Of a stretch of 64,000 bases of DNA, positions 11,889-20,604 are shown in pieces. The translations under genes and the position numbers were made by a program. Below the pieces are notes generated by a model that worked only from the letters and a program-made list of their open reading frames with translations, searched no databases and had not been told where the DNA came from. Each line of letters begins with the position of its first letter. Position 1 is the stretch's first letter. Origin of the DNA: Pseudomonas entomophila (GTDB lineage: Bacteria > Pseudomonadota > Gammaproteobacteria > Pseudomonadales > Pseudomonadaceae); the NCBI RefSeq assembly GCF_018417595.1, contig NZ_CP070982.1, positions 1,699,501 to 1,763,500 of the forward strand, read 5' to 3'.

Positions 11889-12299
11889 TCAGTGCTGGCT
11901 GCCGGCGCCTGGCTGCCCCAGCAATTGCTTCTCCTGGTGCCAGTCGAACGGTTCGCCGTTCTGCTCGGCTTCGTAGCGGCGCTCTTCGAGGCGCTGGTAC
12001 AGGTCGAGCTCTTCGTCGGGCATGAAGTGCAGGCAGTCGCCGCCGAAGAACCACAGCAGGTCGCGCGGCACCAGGTGGGCAATCTGCGGGTAGCGCTGGA
12101 TCACCTGGCAGATCAGGTCCTGGCCCAGGTACTGGCTTTCCAGCGGGTCCTGCGGCAGCAGGGTCAGCAACTCGTCGAAGCGCTCGAGGAACAGGGCGTG
12201 GCTTTCCTCCGGTACCTGTTCGGCTTCACCCAGTGCGGCCAGGATGGTGCGCAGGTGGTTGAGCAGTTGCAGGTGGTATTCCAGGTGGGGGTTGGCCAT
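11889..12299 (-). CDS. PA2817-family conserved protein
   Basis: A 136-residue, mostly helical, acidic protein that matches what I recall of the Pseudomonas PA2817 family; function unknown. No signal peptide or membrane segment. LVPRDLLWFFGGDCLHFMPD in the middle is the most distinctive part. In P. aeruginosa the family gene lies near the FadE gene PA2815, as here. It is separated from fadE by a REP doublet, so it probably has its own promoter. Confidence 0.8.
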   Translation of the reverse strand: MANPHLEYHLQLLNHLRTILAALGEAEQVPEESHALFLERFDELLTLLPQDPLESQYLGQDLICQVIQRYPQIAHLVPRDLLWFFGGDCLHFMPDEELDLYQRLEERRYEAEQNGEPFDWHQEKQLLGQPGAGSQH

Positions 12300-12367
12300 G
12301 GGGCGCTCCTCGGTGTGGTTGAAACGGGCGCGGAGTATACGCCGGTTCAGGCGAGGTTGGGACCTTT

Positions 12368-12434
12368 GTAGGAAGCCAGCCTGCTGGCGAACCGGCTCAT
12401 TGAGGACGGTTCGCCAGCAAGGCTGGCTCCTGCA
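12368..12434. repeat. REP doublet (family D)
   Basis: GTAGGAAGCCAGCCTGCTGG and its inverted copy CCAGCAAGGCTGGCTCCTGC with CGAACCG/CGGTTCG inside, spacer about 13 bases. Sits between the PA2817-type gene and the 3' end of fadE. Confidence 0.8.
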
Positions 12435-12442
12435 GGGAGCGG

Positions 12443-14890
12443 CTATCGGATCGCCCCAGGCGTTGGCCGCAATTGCTCCTTGTCGAAGGCATCGACATCG
12501 ATCACCGTCCGTCGGGCTTTTTCCGCCTCATGCAGGCGCTGTGCTTCGGAGGGCTGCAGGACCCCGGCTTCCAGGCCCGCATCGATCACCGATTGCCCCG
12601 GCGTTGGCCGCACCTTGCCTTCCTTGATGCCCTGGTGCAGCGCTTTGCGCAGTGGCGCGACCTCAGTCAGCAGGTCGCTGGCCTGTTGCAACGCCGCAAC
12701 CGGGTCGGCCTCCATCCCGGGCCTGTAGCAGCCGGCCAGCAGTTCTTCCAGGGCTGGATCACCCTTGTGTCTGCCAATCACCCCGGCCACCTCGGCATCC
12801 AGTTCATCGCTTGGCCCGGTGTGGCGACGACCGAAGGGGAACACCAGTACCCGCAGGGCGCAGCCGATGAAGCGGTTGGGGAAGTTGTCGAGCAGCGCGT
12901 CCAGTGCCTTCTCGGCCTGGCCAAGGCTTTCTTCAAGCGCCCAGCGCAGCAGCGGCCGCATGTGCTCGGGCGAACCCAGGTCGTGGTAGCGCTTGAGCGC
13001 GGCGCTGGACAGGTACAGGTAGCTCAGTACATCGCCCAGGCGCGCACTTAGGCGTTCGCGGCGCTTGAGTGCGCCGCCAAGCAGCATCATCGACAGGTCG
13101 GCCAGCAGGGCGAAGGCGGCCGCCTGGCGGTTGAGGGCGCGGAAGTAGCCCTGGCTCAAGGCGTCGCCCGGGACTTTTTCGAAATGGCCCAGCCCCAGGC
13201 CCAGCACCAGGGTGCTGGCGGCGTTGCCGGCGGCGAACAGGATGTGTTGCATCAGCAGGTCGTCGAATTCCTTCAGCGCCTGCTCGTGATCCTCGCGCCC
13301 GGCCAGGGACATTTCCCTGAGCACGAACGGGTGGCAGCGGATCGCGCCCTGGCCGAAGATCATCAGGTTGCGCGACAGGATATTGGCCCCCTCGACGGTG
13401 ATGAAGATCGGCGCCACCTGCCAGTTGCGGCCCAGGTAGTTGTTCGGGCCCATGATGATGCCTTTGCCGCCGTGAACGTCCATGGCGTGCTGGATGCATT
13501 CGCGGCCGCGCTCGGTGAGGTGGTACTTGAGGATCGCCGACAGCACCGAGGGCTTCTCGCCCAGATCGACGGCCTTGGCGGTCAGCAGGCGGGCGCTGTC
13601 CATCAGCCAGGCGTTGCCGCCGATGCGCGCCAGGGATTCCTGGATGCCCTCGAAGGCGGTCAGCGGCACGTTGAACTGTTCGCGGATGCTGGCGTACTGG
13701 CCGGTCACCAGGCTGGTGTACTTGGCCGCGCCCGTGCCGACGGCGGGCAACGAGATCGAGCGGCCCACCGACAGGCAGTTCATCAGCATCATCCAGCCCT
13801 TGCCGAGCATCGGCTGGCCGCCAATCAGCGCGTCCAGCGGTACGAACACATCCTTGCCGCTGTTGGGGCCGTTCATGAACGCGGCGCCCATGGGCAGGTG
13901 GCGCTTGCCGATCTCGACGCCCGGGGTGTCGGTGGGGATCAGTGCCAGGCTGATGCCCAGGTCGACTTCTTCGCCGAGCAAGTGGTCCGGGTCGTAGGCC
14001 TTGAAGGCCAGGCCCAGCAGGGTGGCCACGGGGCCCAGGGTGATGTAGCGCTTCTCCCAGTTCAGGCGCAGGCCGATGACTTCTTCACCCTGCCATTGGC
14101 CTTTGCAGACGATCCCTGTGTCGGGCATGGCGCCGGCGTCGGAACCCGCCAGGGGGCCGGTGAGGGCGAAGCAGGGGATTTCCTCGCCGCGGGCCAGGCG
14201 CGGCAGGTAGTGGTTGCGCTGTGTTTCGGTGCCATAGTGCAGCAGCAGCTCGGCTGGGCCCAGCGAGTTGGGCACCATTACCGTGGAGGCCAGGTCGCCG
14301 GAGCGGGTGGCCAGTTTCATGGCCACCTGTGAATGGGCGTAGGCGGAGAAGCCTTTACCGCCGTACTCCTTGGGGATGATCAGGGCAAAGAAGCCGTGCT
14401 GCTTGATGTGCTCCCAGGCTTGCGGTGGCAGGTCGAGGTCCTGGCCGATCTGCCAGTCGCTGACCATGGCGCAAAGGGCTTCGGTGGGGCCGTCGATGAA
14501 GGCCTGTTCCTCTTCGCTGAGCTTGGGCGCGGGGTAGTCGAGCAGGGTGTTCCAGTCCGGGCGGCCGCTGAACAGGTGGCCGTCCCACCACACGGTGCCG
14601 GCATCGATGGCTTCGCGCTCGGTCTGCGACATGGGCGGCAGGGTGCGCTGGAACCAGCTGAACACTGGGGCGGTGAACACCTTGCGCCGCCATTCGGGCA
14701 GGGTGACGAAGGCGACCTTGATGGCGATGATCACCCAGATGAGTGTCAGCAGCCAGCCGGGGGCATGGCTGAAGAGGCCCATCAGCACCGTGTAGGCGGC
14801 CATCGCCGCGAGAATCTGCAACGGCGCCAGGCGCCGGTGCGTGAGGTACGCGGCGCCGAGCACCAGAACCAGCAACCACAACAGCAACAT
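12443..14890 (-). CDS. fadE: Acyl-CoA dehydrogenase FadE
   Basis: An 815-residue membrane-associated acyl-CoA dehydrogenase performing the first step of beta-oxidation. Two or three hydrophobic segments occupy residues 1-60. The dehydrogenase core follows (FALTGPLAGSDAGAMPDTG; EKRYITLGPVATLLGLAFKA), with the HGGKGIIMGPNNYLGR segment and the long C-terminal extension typical of FadE. Length equals E. coli FadE (about 814). It is monocistronic. Substrate chain length cannot be read from the sequence. Confidence 0.95.
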   Translation of the reverse strand: MLLLWLLVLVLGAAYLTHRRLAPLQILAAMAAYTVLMGLFSHAPGWLLTLIWVIIAIKVAFVTLPEWRRKVFTAPVFSWFQRTLPPMSQTEREAIDAGTVWWDGHLFSGRPDWNTLLDYPAPKLSEEEQAFIDGPTEALCAMVSDWQIGQDLDLPPQAWEHIKQHGFFALIIPKEYGGKGFSAYAHSQVAMKLATRSGDLASTVMVPNSLGPAELLLHYGTETQRNHYLPRLARGEEIPCFALTGPLAGSDAGAMPDTGIVCKGQWQGEEVIGLRLNWEKRYITLGPVATLLGLAFKAYDPDHLLGEEVDLGISLALIPTDTPGVEIGKRHLPMGAAFMNGPNSGKDVFVPLDALIGGQPMLGKGWMMLMNCLSVGRSISLPAVGTGAAKYTSLVTGQYASIREQFNVPLTAFEGIQESLARIGGNAWLMDSARLLTAKAVDLGEKPSVLSAILKYHLTERGRECIQHAMDVHGGKGIIMGPNNYLGRNWQVAPIFITVEGANILSRNLMIFGQGAIRCHPFVLREMSLAGREDHEQALKEFDDLLMQHILFAAGNAASTLVLGLGLGHFEKVPGDALSQGYFRALNRQAAAFALLADLSMMLLGGALKRRERLSARLGDVLSYLYLSSAALKRYHDLGSPEHMRPLLRWALEESLGQAEKALDALLDNFPNRFIGCALRVLVFPFGRRHTGPSDELDAEVAGVIGRHKGDPALEELLAGCYRPGMEADPVAALQQASDLLTEVAPLRKALHQGIKEGKVRPTPGQSVIDAGLEAGVLQPSEAQRLHEAEKARRTVIDVDAFDKEQLRPTPGAIR

Positions 14891-14988
14891 AATCCTTTCT
14901 CCTTGGACACGGGGCGTATGGCCGACCCACAGAGCTTAGACGCGCCGGGGCGGATGGCCTGCCTGGCAGATGACACGGCGGGGCGCTG

Positions 14989-15071
14989 GTAGGGGCGGAT
15001 TCATCCGCGATGCATGCGCTGCGGTGCATGGCACCGGCCATGCCGGTGATCGCGGATGAATCCGCTCCTAC
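14989..15071. repeat. REP doublet (family A)
   Basis: GTAGGGGCGGATTCATCCGC and, inverted, GCGGATGAATCCGCTCCTAC, separated by about 37 bases that contain a short GCATGCGCTGCGGTGCATG stem and CCGGCCATGCCGG. Confidence 0.88.
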
Positions 15072-15088
15072 AAGGGCCGTCTGCTGAT

Positions 15089-15190
15089 TCAGGCAGCTTT
15101 GTTCATCCCCAGTTCCATGTCATCGATCAACGCCTTGGCCATGGCGCTTGAAATCCGCGCCGAACTGCCGGCGAACAGGTCTGAAGATAG
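15089..15190 (-). pseudogene. Possible C-terminal remnant of a DUF3077-like small protein
   Basis: Minus-strand frame ending at 15089 reads SSAMAKALIDDMELGMNKAA, which resembles the C-terminal helix of DUF3077-type Pseudomonas proteins (MAKALIDD motif). No start codon with a ribosome site is visible; upstream the frame runs into the GST promoter region, so at most a decayed fragment remains. Based on one short motif from memory. Confidence 0.3.
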
Positions 15191-15265
15191 AACCCCGCTT
15201 TCACTGGCACCGCCGAACGCTTGGGGTAGACTGTCCCCCCCTCCCGCATTCATAAGGACGTTGCC

Positions 15266-15889
15266 ATGCTGAAAATCTGGGGCCGCAAGAACTCGAGCAA
15301 TGTGCGCAAGGCGCTGTGGATCGCCCATGAACTGGGCCTGGACTTCGAGTCCATCGATGCCGGCGGCGCCTTCGGGGTGGTCAACGAACCCCACTACCGC
15401 GCCCGCAACCCCAACGGCCTGGTGCCCATGCTCGAAGATGGCGACCTGGTGCTGTGGGAGTCCAATACCATCGTGCGCTACCTCTGTGCCGAATACGGCC
15501 AGGCGCAAGGCTGGTACCTCGACGACCCACGCCAGCGCGCCCTGGCCGACAAGTGGATGGACTGGACCACCTCATCCTTCGCCGGCCCGTTCCGCCCGCT
15601 GTTCTGGGGCCTGCTGCGCACCCCCGAGGAGCAACGCGACTGGGTGGCGATCAACGCCGCGCACAAGCAATGCGCCGAGCTGTTGTCGATTGCCGACCAG
15701 ACCTTGGCCAGGCAACCCTATCTCTCCGGCGAACAGATCGGCATGGGTGACATCCCCCTGGGCAGTTTCGCCTATGCCTGGTTCGAAATGCCCATAGAAC
15801 GCCCGGCCATGTACCACCTCGAAGCCTGGTATGAGCGCCTGAAACAACGCCCCGCTTATCAGGCCGCGGTGATGACCGCCCTGACGTGA
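15266..15889 (+). CDS. Glutathione S-transferase
   Basis: A 207-residue cytosolic GST with an N-terminal thioredoxin-like domain (MLKIWGRKNSSNVRKALWI; NPNGLVPMLEDG; LWESNTIVRYL, the glutathione-binding E-S pair) and a C-terminal helical domain (GMGDIPLGSFAYAWFE, the N-capping box). The catalytic residue is probably Ser/Asn in NSSNV, as in beta/theta-like bacterial enzymes. AAGGA precedes ATG 15266. Substrate unknown. Confidence 0.9.
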   Translation: MLKIWGRKNSSNVRKALWIAHELGLDFESIDAGGAFGVVNEPHYRARNPNGLVPMLEDGDLVLWESNTIVRYLCAEYGQAQGWYLDDPRQRALADKWMDWTTSSFAGPFRPLFWGLLRTPEEQRDWVAINAAHKQCAELLSIADQTLARQPYLSGEQIGMGDIPLGSFAYAWFEMPIERPAMYHLEAWYERLKQRPAYQAAVMTALT

Positions 15890-15898
15890 GGCCACTTC

Positions 15899-15911
15899 GA
15901 TAGTCATTATC
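15899..15911 (+). promoter_or_regulatory. Candidate Fur-type box upstream of ABC exporter
   Basis: GATAGTCATTATC differs at one base from the 6-1-6 Fur core GATAATCATTATC. It lies 110 bases before the ABC ATPase start, immediately after the GST stop. The left third of the 19-base consensus is absent. Suggestive only. Confidence 0.35.
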
Positions 15912-16022
15912 AATAGATGTGACTGTACTTGTGCGGCCAGCCCTTGCACCATGGCCGCACTCACTGCGCCAGTGACTTGACCTGGCGTGCCCTGAACACC
16001 TTTTCTCGGTACCTGACCCGCC

Positions 16023-16955
16023 ATGAGTTCCGCCCTGTCCATCCGACAGCTGACCAAGACCTACGGCAACGGTTTCCAGGCCCTCAAGGGCATCGACCTG
16101 GACGTTTCCGAAGGCGACTTCTTCGCCTTGCTTGGCCCCAACGGCGCCGGCAAGTCCACCACCATCGGCATCCTCTCGACCCTGGTGAACAAGACCAGCG
16201 GCACGGTCAGCGTGTTCGGCCACGACCTGGACCGCGAACCGTCCGCGCTCAAGCGCTGCCTGGGCGTGGTGCCCCAGGAGTTCAACTTCAACCAGTTCGA
16301 GAAGACCTTCGATATCGTCGTCACCCAGGCCGGCTACTATGGCATCCCGCCCAGGCTGGCCAAGGAGCGCGCCGAGCAGTACCTGACGCAATTGGGGCTG
16401 TGGGACAAGCGTGACGTGCAGTCGCGCTCGCTGTCCGGCGGCATGAAGCGCCGGTTGATGATCGCCCGGGCGCTGATCCACGAGCCGCGCCTGCTGATCC
16501 TCGACGAACCGACCGCAGGGGTGGATATCGAGCTGCGCCGTTCGATGTGGAGCTTCCTCACCGAGCTCAATCAGAAGGGCATCACCATCATCCTCACCAC
16601 CCATTATCTGGAAGAGGCTGAGCAGCTGTGCCGCAACATCGGCATCATCGACCACGGCACCATCGTCGAGAACACCAGCATGCGCCAGTTGCTGGGCAAG
16701 CTGCATGTCGAGACCTTCGTGCTCGACCTCAAGCACGACCTGCCGGTCGCGCCTGAGCTGCACGGCTACCCGTGCCGGCTGATCACCCCGCACACGCTTG
16801 AGGTGCAGGTGGAGAAGGATATCGGCATCACCGCGTTATTCGGCCAGCTGGCCCTGAAGAACATCGAGGTACAAAGCCTGCGCAACAAGACCAATCGACT
16901 CGAGGAGCTGTTCGTGTCCCTGGTGGAAAAGAACCTGTCGAAGGTGGCCGTATGA
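16023..16955 (+). CDS. ABC transporter ATP-binding protein (ABC-2 type, YadG-like)
   Basis: A 310-residue exporter ATPase: Walker A GPNGAGKST at 38-46, signature LSGGMKRRL, Walker B LLILDEPTAGVD, and H-loop TTHYLEEAEQL. The C-terminal about 80 residues form the regulatory extension common in ABC-2 exporters. Its stop overlaps the permease start by 4 bases (ATGA), so the two are translationally coupled. Matches the E. coli YadG/YadH and P. aeruginosa PA2812/PA2811 pairs; cargo unknown. Confidence 0.93.
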   Translation: MSSALSIRQLTKTYGNGFQALKGIDLDVSEGDFFALLGPNGAGKSTTIGILSTLVNKTSGTVSVFGHDLDREPSALKRCLGVVPQEFNFNQFEKTFDIVVTQAGYYGIPPRLAKERAEQYLTQLGLWDKRDVQSRSLSGGMKRRLMIARALIHEPRLLILDEPTAGVDIELRRSMWSFLTELNQKGITIILTTHYLEEAEQLCRNIGIIDHGTIVENTSMRQLLGKLHVETFVLDLKHDLPVAPELHGYPCRLITPHTLEVQVEKDIGITALFGQLALKNIEVQSLRNKTNRLEELFVSLVEKNLSKVAV

Positions 16956-17731
16956 ATGTGGAGCTGCGCACCAACTGGGTCGCCCTGAACACCATCGTCT
17001 ACCGCGAAGTGCGGCGCTTCTTGCGTATCTGGCCGCAGACCCTGCTGCCCCCGGCGATCACCATGGTCCTGTACTTCGTGATCTTCGGTAACCTGATCGG
17101 GCGGCAGATCGGCGACATGGGTGGCTTCACCTACATGGAGTACATCGTGCCGGGGCTGATCATGATGTCGGTGATCACCAACTCCTACGGCAACGTGGTG
17201 TCGAGTTTCTTCGGTAGCAAGTTCCAGCGCTCCATCGAGGAACTGATGGTCTCGCCGGTGTCGCCGCACACCATCCTGGTCGGCTATGTGCTGGGTGGTG
17301 TGTTGCGCGGGCTGGCGGTGGGGGTGATCGTGACCATCCTGTCGCTGTTCTTCACCCACCTGCAGGTGCATCACCTGGGCGTGACCATCGTCGTGGTACT
17401 GCTGACCGCGACCATTTTCTCGCTGCTGGGCTTCGTCAACGCGGTGTTCGCGCGCAACTTCGACGATATCTCGATCATCCCGACCTTCGTGCTGACACCG
17501 CTGACCTACCTCGGTGGGGTGTTCTACTCGATCAACCTGCTGCCGCCGTTCTGGCAGACCGTATCGCTGGCCAACCCGGTGCTGCACATGGTCAACTCGT
17601 TCCGCTACGGCATCCTAGGGGTGTCGGATATCAGCATTGGTACGGCGATCAGCTTCATGCTGGTGGCCACCGCGCTGCTGTATGTGCTGTGTGTCCGCCT
17701 GCTGGTCAGCGGTCGCGGCATGCGGGCGTGA
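16952..17731 (+). CDS. ABC-2 type permease (YadH-like)
   Basis: A 259-residue permease with about six hydrophobic segments. GGVFYSINLLPPFWQTVSLA and NPVLHMVNSFRYGILG are the ABC-2 signature near the C-terminus. Forms the exporter with the ATPase in front (4-base overlap). The 3' end overlaps, in opposite orientation, the annotated reading frame of the DUF2062 gene by 117 bases. Confidence 0.92.
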   Translation: MNVELRTNWVALNTIVYREVRRFLRIWPQTLLPPAITMVLYFVIFGNLIGRQIGDMGGFTYMEYIVPGLIMMSVITNSYGNVVSSFFGSKFQRSIEELMVSPVSPHTILVGYVLGGVLRGLAVGVIVTILSLFFTHLQVHHLGVTIVVVLLTATIFSLLGFVNAVFARNFDDISIIPTFVLTPLTYLGGVFYSINLLPPFWQTVSLANPVLHMVNSFRYGILGVSDISIGTAISFMLVATALLYVLCVRLLVSGRGMRA

Positions 17732-18256
17732 ACCTTGCGCAGATGAACAGCGACACTGGCGCCGGCGCCACTGCCGGCCCACCCACCAGCGCCAATAGCC
17801 CATGGTGGTGAAGTAGGCGAGCACGCCGAGCACCACCCCGCATACCACCGAGCCCAGCAGGAACGGTTGCCAGATCGTCGCCAACTGGTCGGTCACCCAG
17901 CCGACGGTGATTTCCTCGGGCAAGGTGCGTGGTGGTACCTGCATCAGCCAGGCACCGGTCATGTAGGTGACGAAGAATACCGGGGGCATGGTCAGCGGGT
18001 TGGTCAGCCACACCAGGCTGACCGCGATGGGCAGGTTGCCACGCACCGGAATCGCCAGGGCGGCGGCCAGCAGCATCTGCATGGGGATGGGAATCAGCGC
18101 GGCGAACAAACCGACGCCCATGGCCCGCGCCACCGAGTGGCGGTTCAGGTGCCAGAGGTTGGGGTCGTGCAGCAGTTTGCCGAAGAAGCGTAACGACTTG
18201 TGTTCCCGGATACTGGTCGGGTCCGGCATGTAGCGTTTGAACAGACGGCGCGGCAT
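17615..18256 (-). CDS. DUF2062 membrane protein with antisense-derived tail
   Basis: Reads 213 residues from ATG 18256 (GGGAG 6 bases upstream). MPRRLFKRYMPDP, GVGLFAALIPIPMQMLLA and WLTNPLTMPPVFFVTYMTG are DUF2062 signatures, and two or three hydrophobic helices follow; function unknown. The family core ends near residue 170 (YWRWWVGRQWRRR). The last roughly 40 residues (from about 17731 down) are encoded antisense to the ABC permease 3' end and are Gln/His/Arg-rich, unlike a membrane protein. The true stop may have been lost. Confidence 0.8.
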   Translation of the reverse strand: MPRRLFKRYMPDPTSIREHKSLRFFGKLLHDPNLWHLNRHSVARAMGVGLFAALIPIPMQMLLAAALAIPVRGNLPIAVSLVWLTNPLTMPPVFFVTYMTGAWLMQVPPRTLPEEITVGWVTDQLATIWQPFLLGSVVCGVVLGVLAYFTTMGYWRWWVGRQWRRRQCRCSSAQGSRPHAATADQQADTQHIQQRGGHQHEADRRTNADIRHP

Positions 18257-18399
18257 GTGGGCTCCCGGCAGGGTTGAAGGGCGTCAGTATGCCTTTATTC
18301 AAGCGCAGCCTCGTTCAGAGTTTGTGACAATTGTTGAGCAAGCATTTCCCCCCGATCAGCTAAGCCTCAGAGGCCATTTCGCTTCTGGAGCTCTATCTC

Positions 18400-20604
18400 A
18401 TGCGCACAGGGATGCTTGCGCTGGTGCTCGGGCTGTTGTGCCTGCGCTTTTTGCCTGCTCTGCCATCGGTCGGATGGCTGCTGGTCCTGTTGATATTTGC
18501 CTTGGTCTGCTTGCCCACGCGCCTGTGGTGGCTGGGGTGTTTCGTGCTGGGCGCGTGTTATTCGTGCTGGTCGGCGCAGCGGGCGCTGGACGATCGCTTG
18601 CCCGTCGAGCTGGATGGCCGGACGTTGTGGCTGGAGGGGAAGGTGGTGGGTTTGCCCGCCCGTGGCCAACGCAGCGTGCGTTTCGAGCTGGAGCAGCCAA
18701 GATCCCGCCGGGCGCAGTTACCGCAACGTGTGCAGTTGAACTGGTTCGAAGGGCCGCAGCTGCGGGCGGGCGAGCGTTGGCGGCTGGCAGTCAATCTGCG
18801 CCAGCCCAGTGGGTTGCTCAACCCCCATGGGCCGGATCGCGAGGCCATGCTTCTGGCGCGGCGGGTTGGTGCAACGGGCACCGTCAAGGCGGGCGAGCGG
18901 CTTGGCGCGGCGGTGGTCGACTGGCGCGATGGCCTGCGTCAACGCTTGCTGGCGGTGGAGGCGCACGGGCGCGAGGCGGCTCTTGCAGCCTTGGTGCTGG
19001 GCGATGGCGCGGGGCTGGCCCGGCAGGACTGGCAGGTTTTGCAGGCCACCGGCACGGTGCACCTGCTGGTGATTTCAGGGCAGCACATCGGGTTGCTGGC
19101 TGGGCTGGTGTATGGCCTGGTGGCGGGGCTGGCACGGCTGGGCTGGTGGCCACACCGGTGGCCATGGTTGCCGTGGGCTTGCGGGCTGGCCATGGCGGCG
19201 GCGTTGGCCTATGGCTGGCTGGCGGGGTTTGGCGTGCCGGTTCAGCGAGCCTGCCTGATGCTCGCCGTGATGCTGCTCTGGCGCCTGCGCTTCCGCCATC
19301 TGGGCGCCACCACGCCGCTGTTGCTGGCGCTGCTCGGCGTGCTGCTGGTCGAACCGCTGGCCAGCCTATTGCCGGGTTTCTGGCTGTCGTTCGCCGCCGT
19401 CGCCGTGCTGGTGCTGTGTTTTTCCGCCCGGCTGGGCGCATGGCGCCCCTGGCAAGCCTGGACCCGTGCCCAGTGGGTGATTGCCGTCGGCCTGTTGCCG
19501 GTGCTGCTGGCGCTGGGGTTGCCGGTCAGCCTGACGGCGCCGCTGGCCAATTTGCTGGCGGTGCCGTGGATCAGCCTGGGGGTGCTGCCGCTGGCACTGC
19601 TGGGGACAGTGCTGTTGCCGGTTCCGGGCGTGGGGGAGGGGGGGTTGTGGTTGGCGGGGCTGTCGCTGGACGGTCTGTTTGCATCGTTGGCGCTCGTCGC
19701 AGATCAGCAGCCAGCCTGGATGCCTGAGCCCGCGCCTGTGTGGGCCTGGCTGCTGGTGTGCCTGGGGGCGGTTCTCGTGCTTTTGCCTCGCGGCGTGCCA
19801 CTGCGCATGCCGGGCGCGGTCATGTTGCTGGCGATCTGGTCGCCGCGAGAGCAGGTGCCCCACGGGCAGGTGGACGTCTGGCAACTGGACGTCGGCCAGG
19901 GCCTGGCGGTGTTGCTGCGCACCCGCCATCACAGTTTGCTGTATGACGCGGGGCCCGCGCAGGGCGACAGCGATCTGGGCGAAAGCGTGGTGCTGCCTAC
20001 CTTGCGCAAACTTGGGGTGAAAAACCTCGATGTGATGCTGATCAGCCATGGTCATGCCGACCATGCCGGTGGCGCGGCGGCCGTTCGTCGCGGGTTGCCG
20101 GTGAGCCGGGTGCTGGCGGGAGAGGTCGCCGGGCTGGATCAGGCGCAGCTCTGTGGCAGTGGTGAGCGCTGGATCTGGGATGGCGTGGCATTTTCGCTCT
20201 GGCACTGGCCGCAAGGCCGGTCCAGCAACGAGCGCTCCTGTGTGTTGCAGGTGGAGGCCAATGGCGAGCGGTTGCTGCTGGCCGGCGATATGGAAAGTGG
20301 CGCGGAGCGGGCCTGGCTGGCAGCTCACGAAGAGCATCGGATCGACTGGCTGCAGGCGCCGCACCATGGCAGCCGCACGTCGTCCACCGAGCCGTTCGTC
20401 AAGGCCACCGCGCCGCGCGGGGTGATGATTTCCCGTGGGCGGCACAATGGCTTCGGGCATCCTCATGCGCAGGTGATCGAGCGGTATCATCGGCATGGGG
20501 TGATGGTGCATGACACGGCGGTCGAGGGGGCGTTGCGGTTGCGACTGGGCAGCTATTTTGGGGTGGAGGGGGTGCGGGCGCAACGGCGGTTTTGGCGGGA
20601 TTAG
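18400..20604 (+). CDS. comEC: DNA internalization competence protein ComEC/Rec2
   Basis: A 734-residue inner-membrane channel for single-stranded DNA uptake. Order: two or three N-terminal helices, DUF4131 OB-like periplasmic domain (about 50-180), Competence domain with many helices (LLVISGQHIGLLAGL near 230; FGVPVQRACLMLAVMLLW), and a C-terminal metallo-beta-lactamase-like domain with HGHADHAGG at about 550-558. Length is full. Competence is rarely shown in P. putida relatives. A REP element follows the stop. Confidence 0.93.
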   Translation: MRTGMLALVLGLLCLRFLPALPSVGWLLVLLIFALVCLPTRLWWLGCFVLGACYSCWSAQRALDDRLPVELDGRTLWLEGKVVGLPARGQRSVRFELEQPRSRRAQLPQRVQLNWFEGPQLRAGERWRLAVNLRQPSGLLNPHGPDREAMLLARRVGATGTVKAGERLGAAVVDWRDGLRQRLLAVEAHGREAALAALVLGDGAGLARQDWQVLQATGTVHLLVISGQHIGLLAGLVYGLVAGLARLGWWPHRWPWLPWACGLAMAAALAYGWLAGFGVPVQRACLMLAVMLLWRLRFRHLGATTPLLLALLGVLLVEPLASLLPGFWLSFAAVAVLVLCFSARLGAWRPWQAWTRAQWVIAVGLLPVLLALGLPVSLTAPLANLLAVPWISLGVLPLALLGTVLLPVPGVGEGGLWLAGLSLDGLFASLALVADQQPAWMPEPAPVWAWLLVCLGAVLVLLPRGVPLRMPGAVMLLAIWSPREQVPHGQVDVWQLDVGQGLAVLLRTRHHSLLYDAGPAQGDSDLGESVVLPTLRKLGVKNLDVMLISHGHADHAGGAAAVRRGLPVSRVLAGEVAGLDQAQLCGSGERWIWDGVAFSLWHWPQGRSSNERSCVLQVEANGERLLLAGDMESGAERAWLAAHEEHRIDWLQAPHHGSRTSSTEPFVKATAPRGVMISRGRHNGFGHPHAQVIERYHRHGVMVHDTAVEGALRLRLGSYFGVEGVRAQRRFWRD

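Larger units (their letters stand above)
14891..15265. other. Intergenic region between fadE and GST gene
   Basis: Contains the fadE upstream region, a REP doublet (14989-15071), a possible gene remnant on the minus strand (15089-15190), and the GST upstream region with AAGGA before its start. No intact gene. Confidence 0.7.

Noticed and set aside
18237..19727. Long plus-strand frame across the comEC start
   Set aside because: Gly/Ala/Arg-rich translation of high-G+C DNA in the wrong frame; comEC in the other frame has clear domains.
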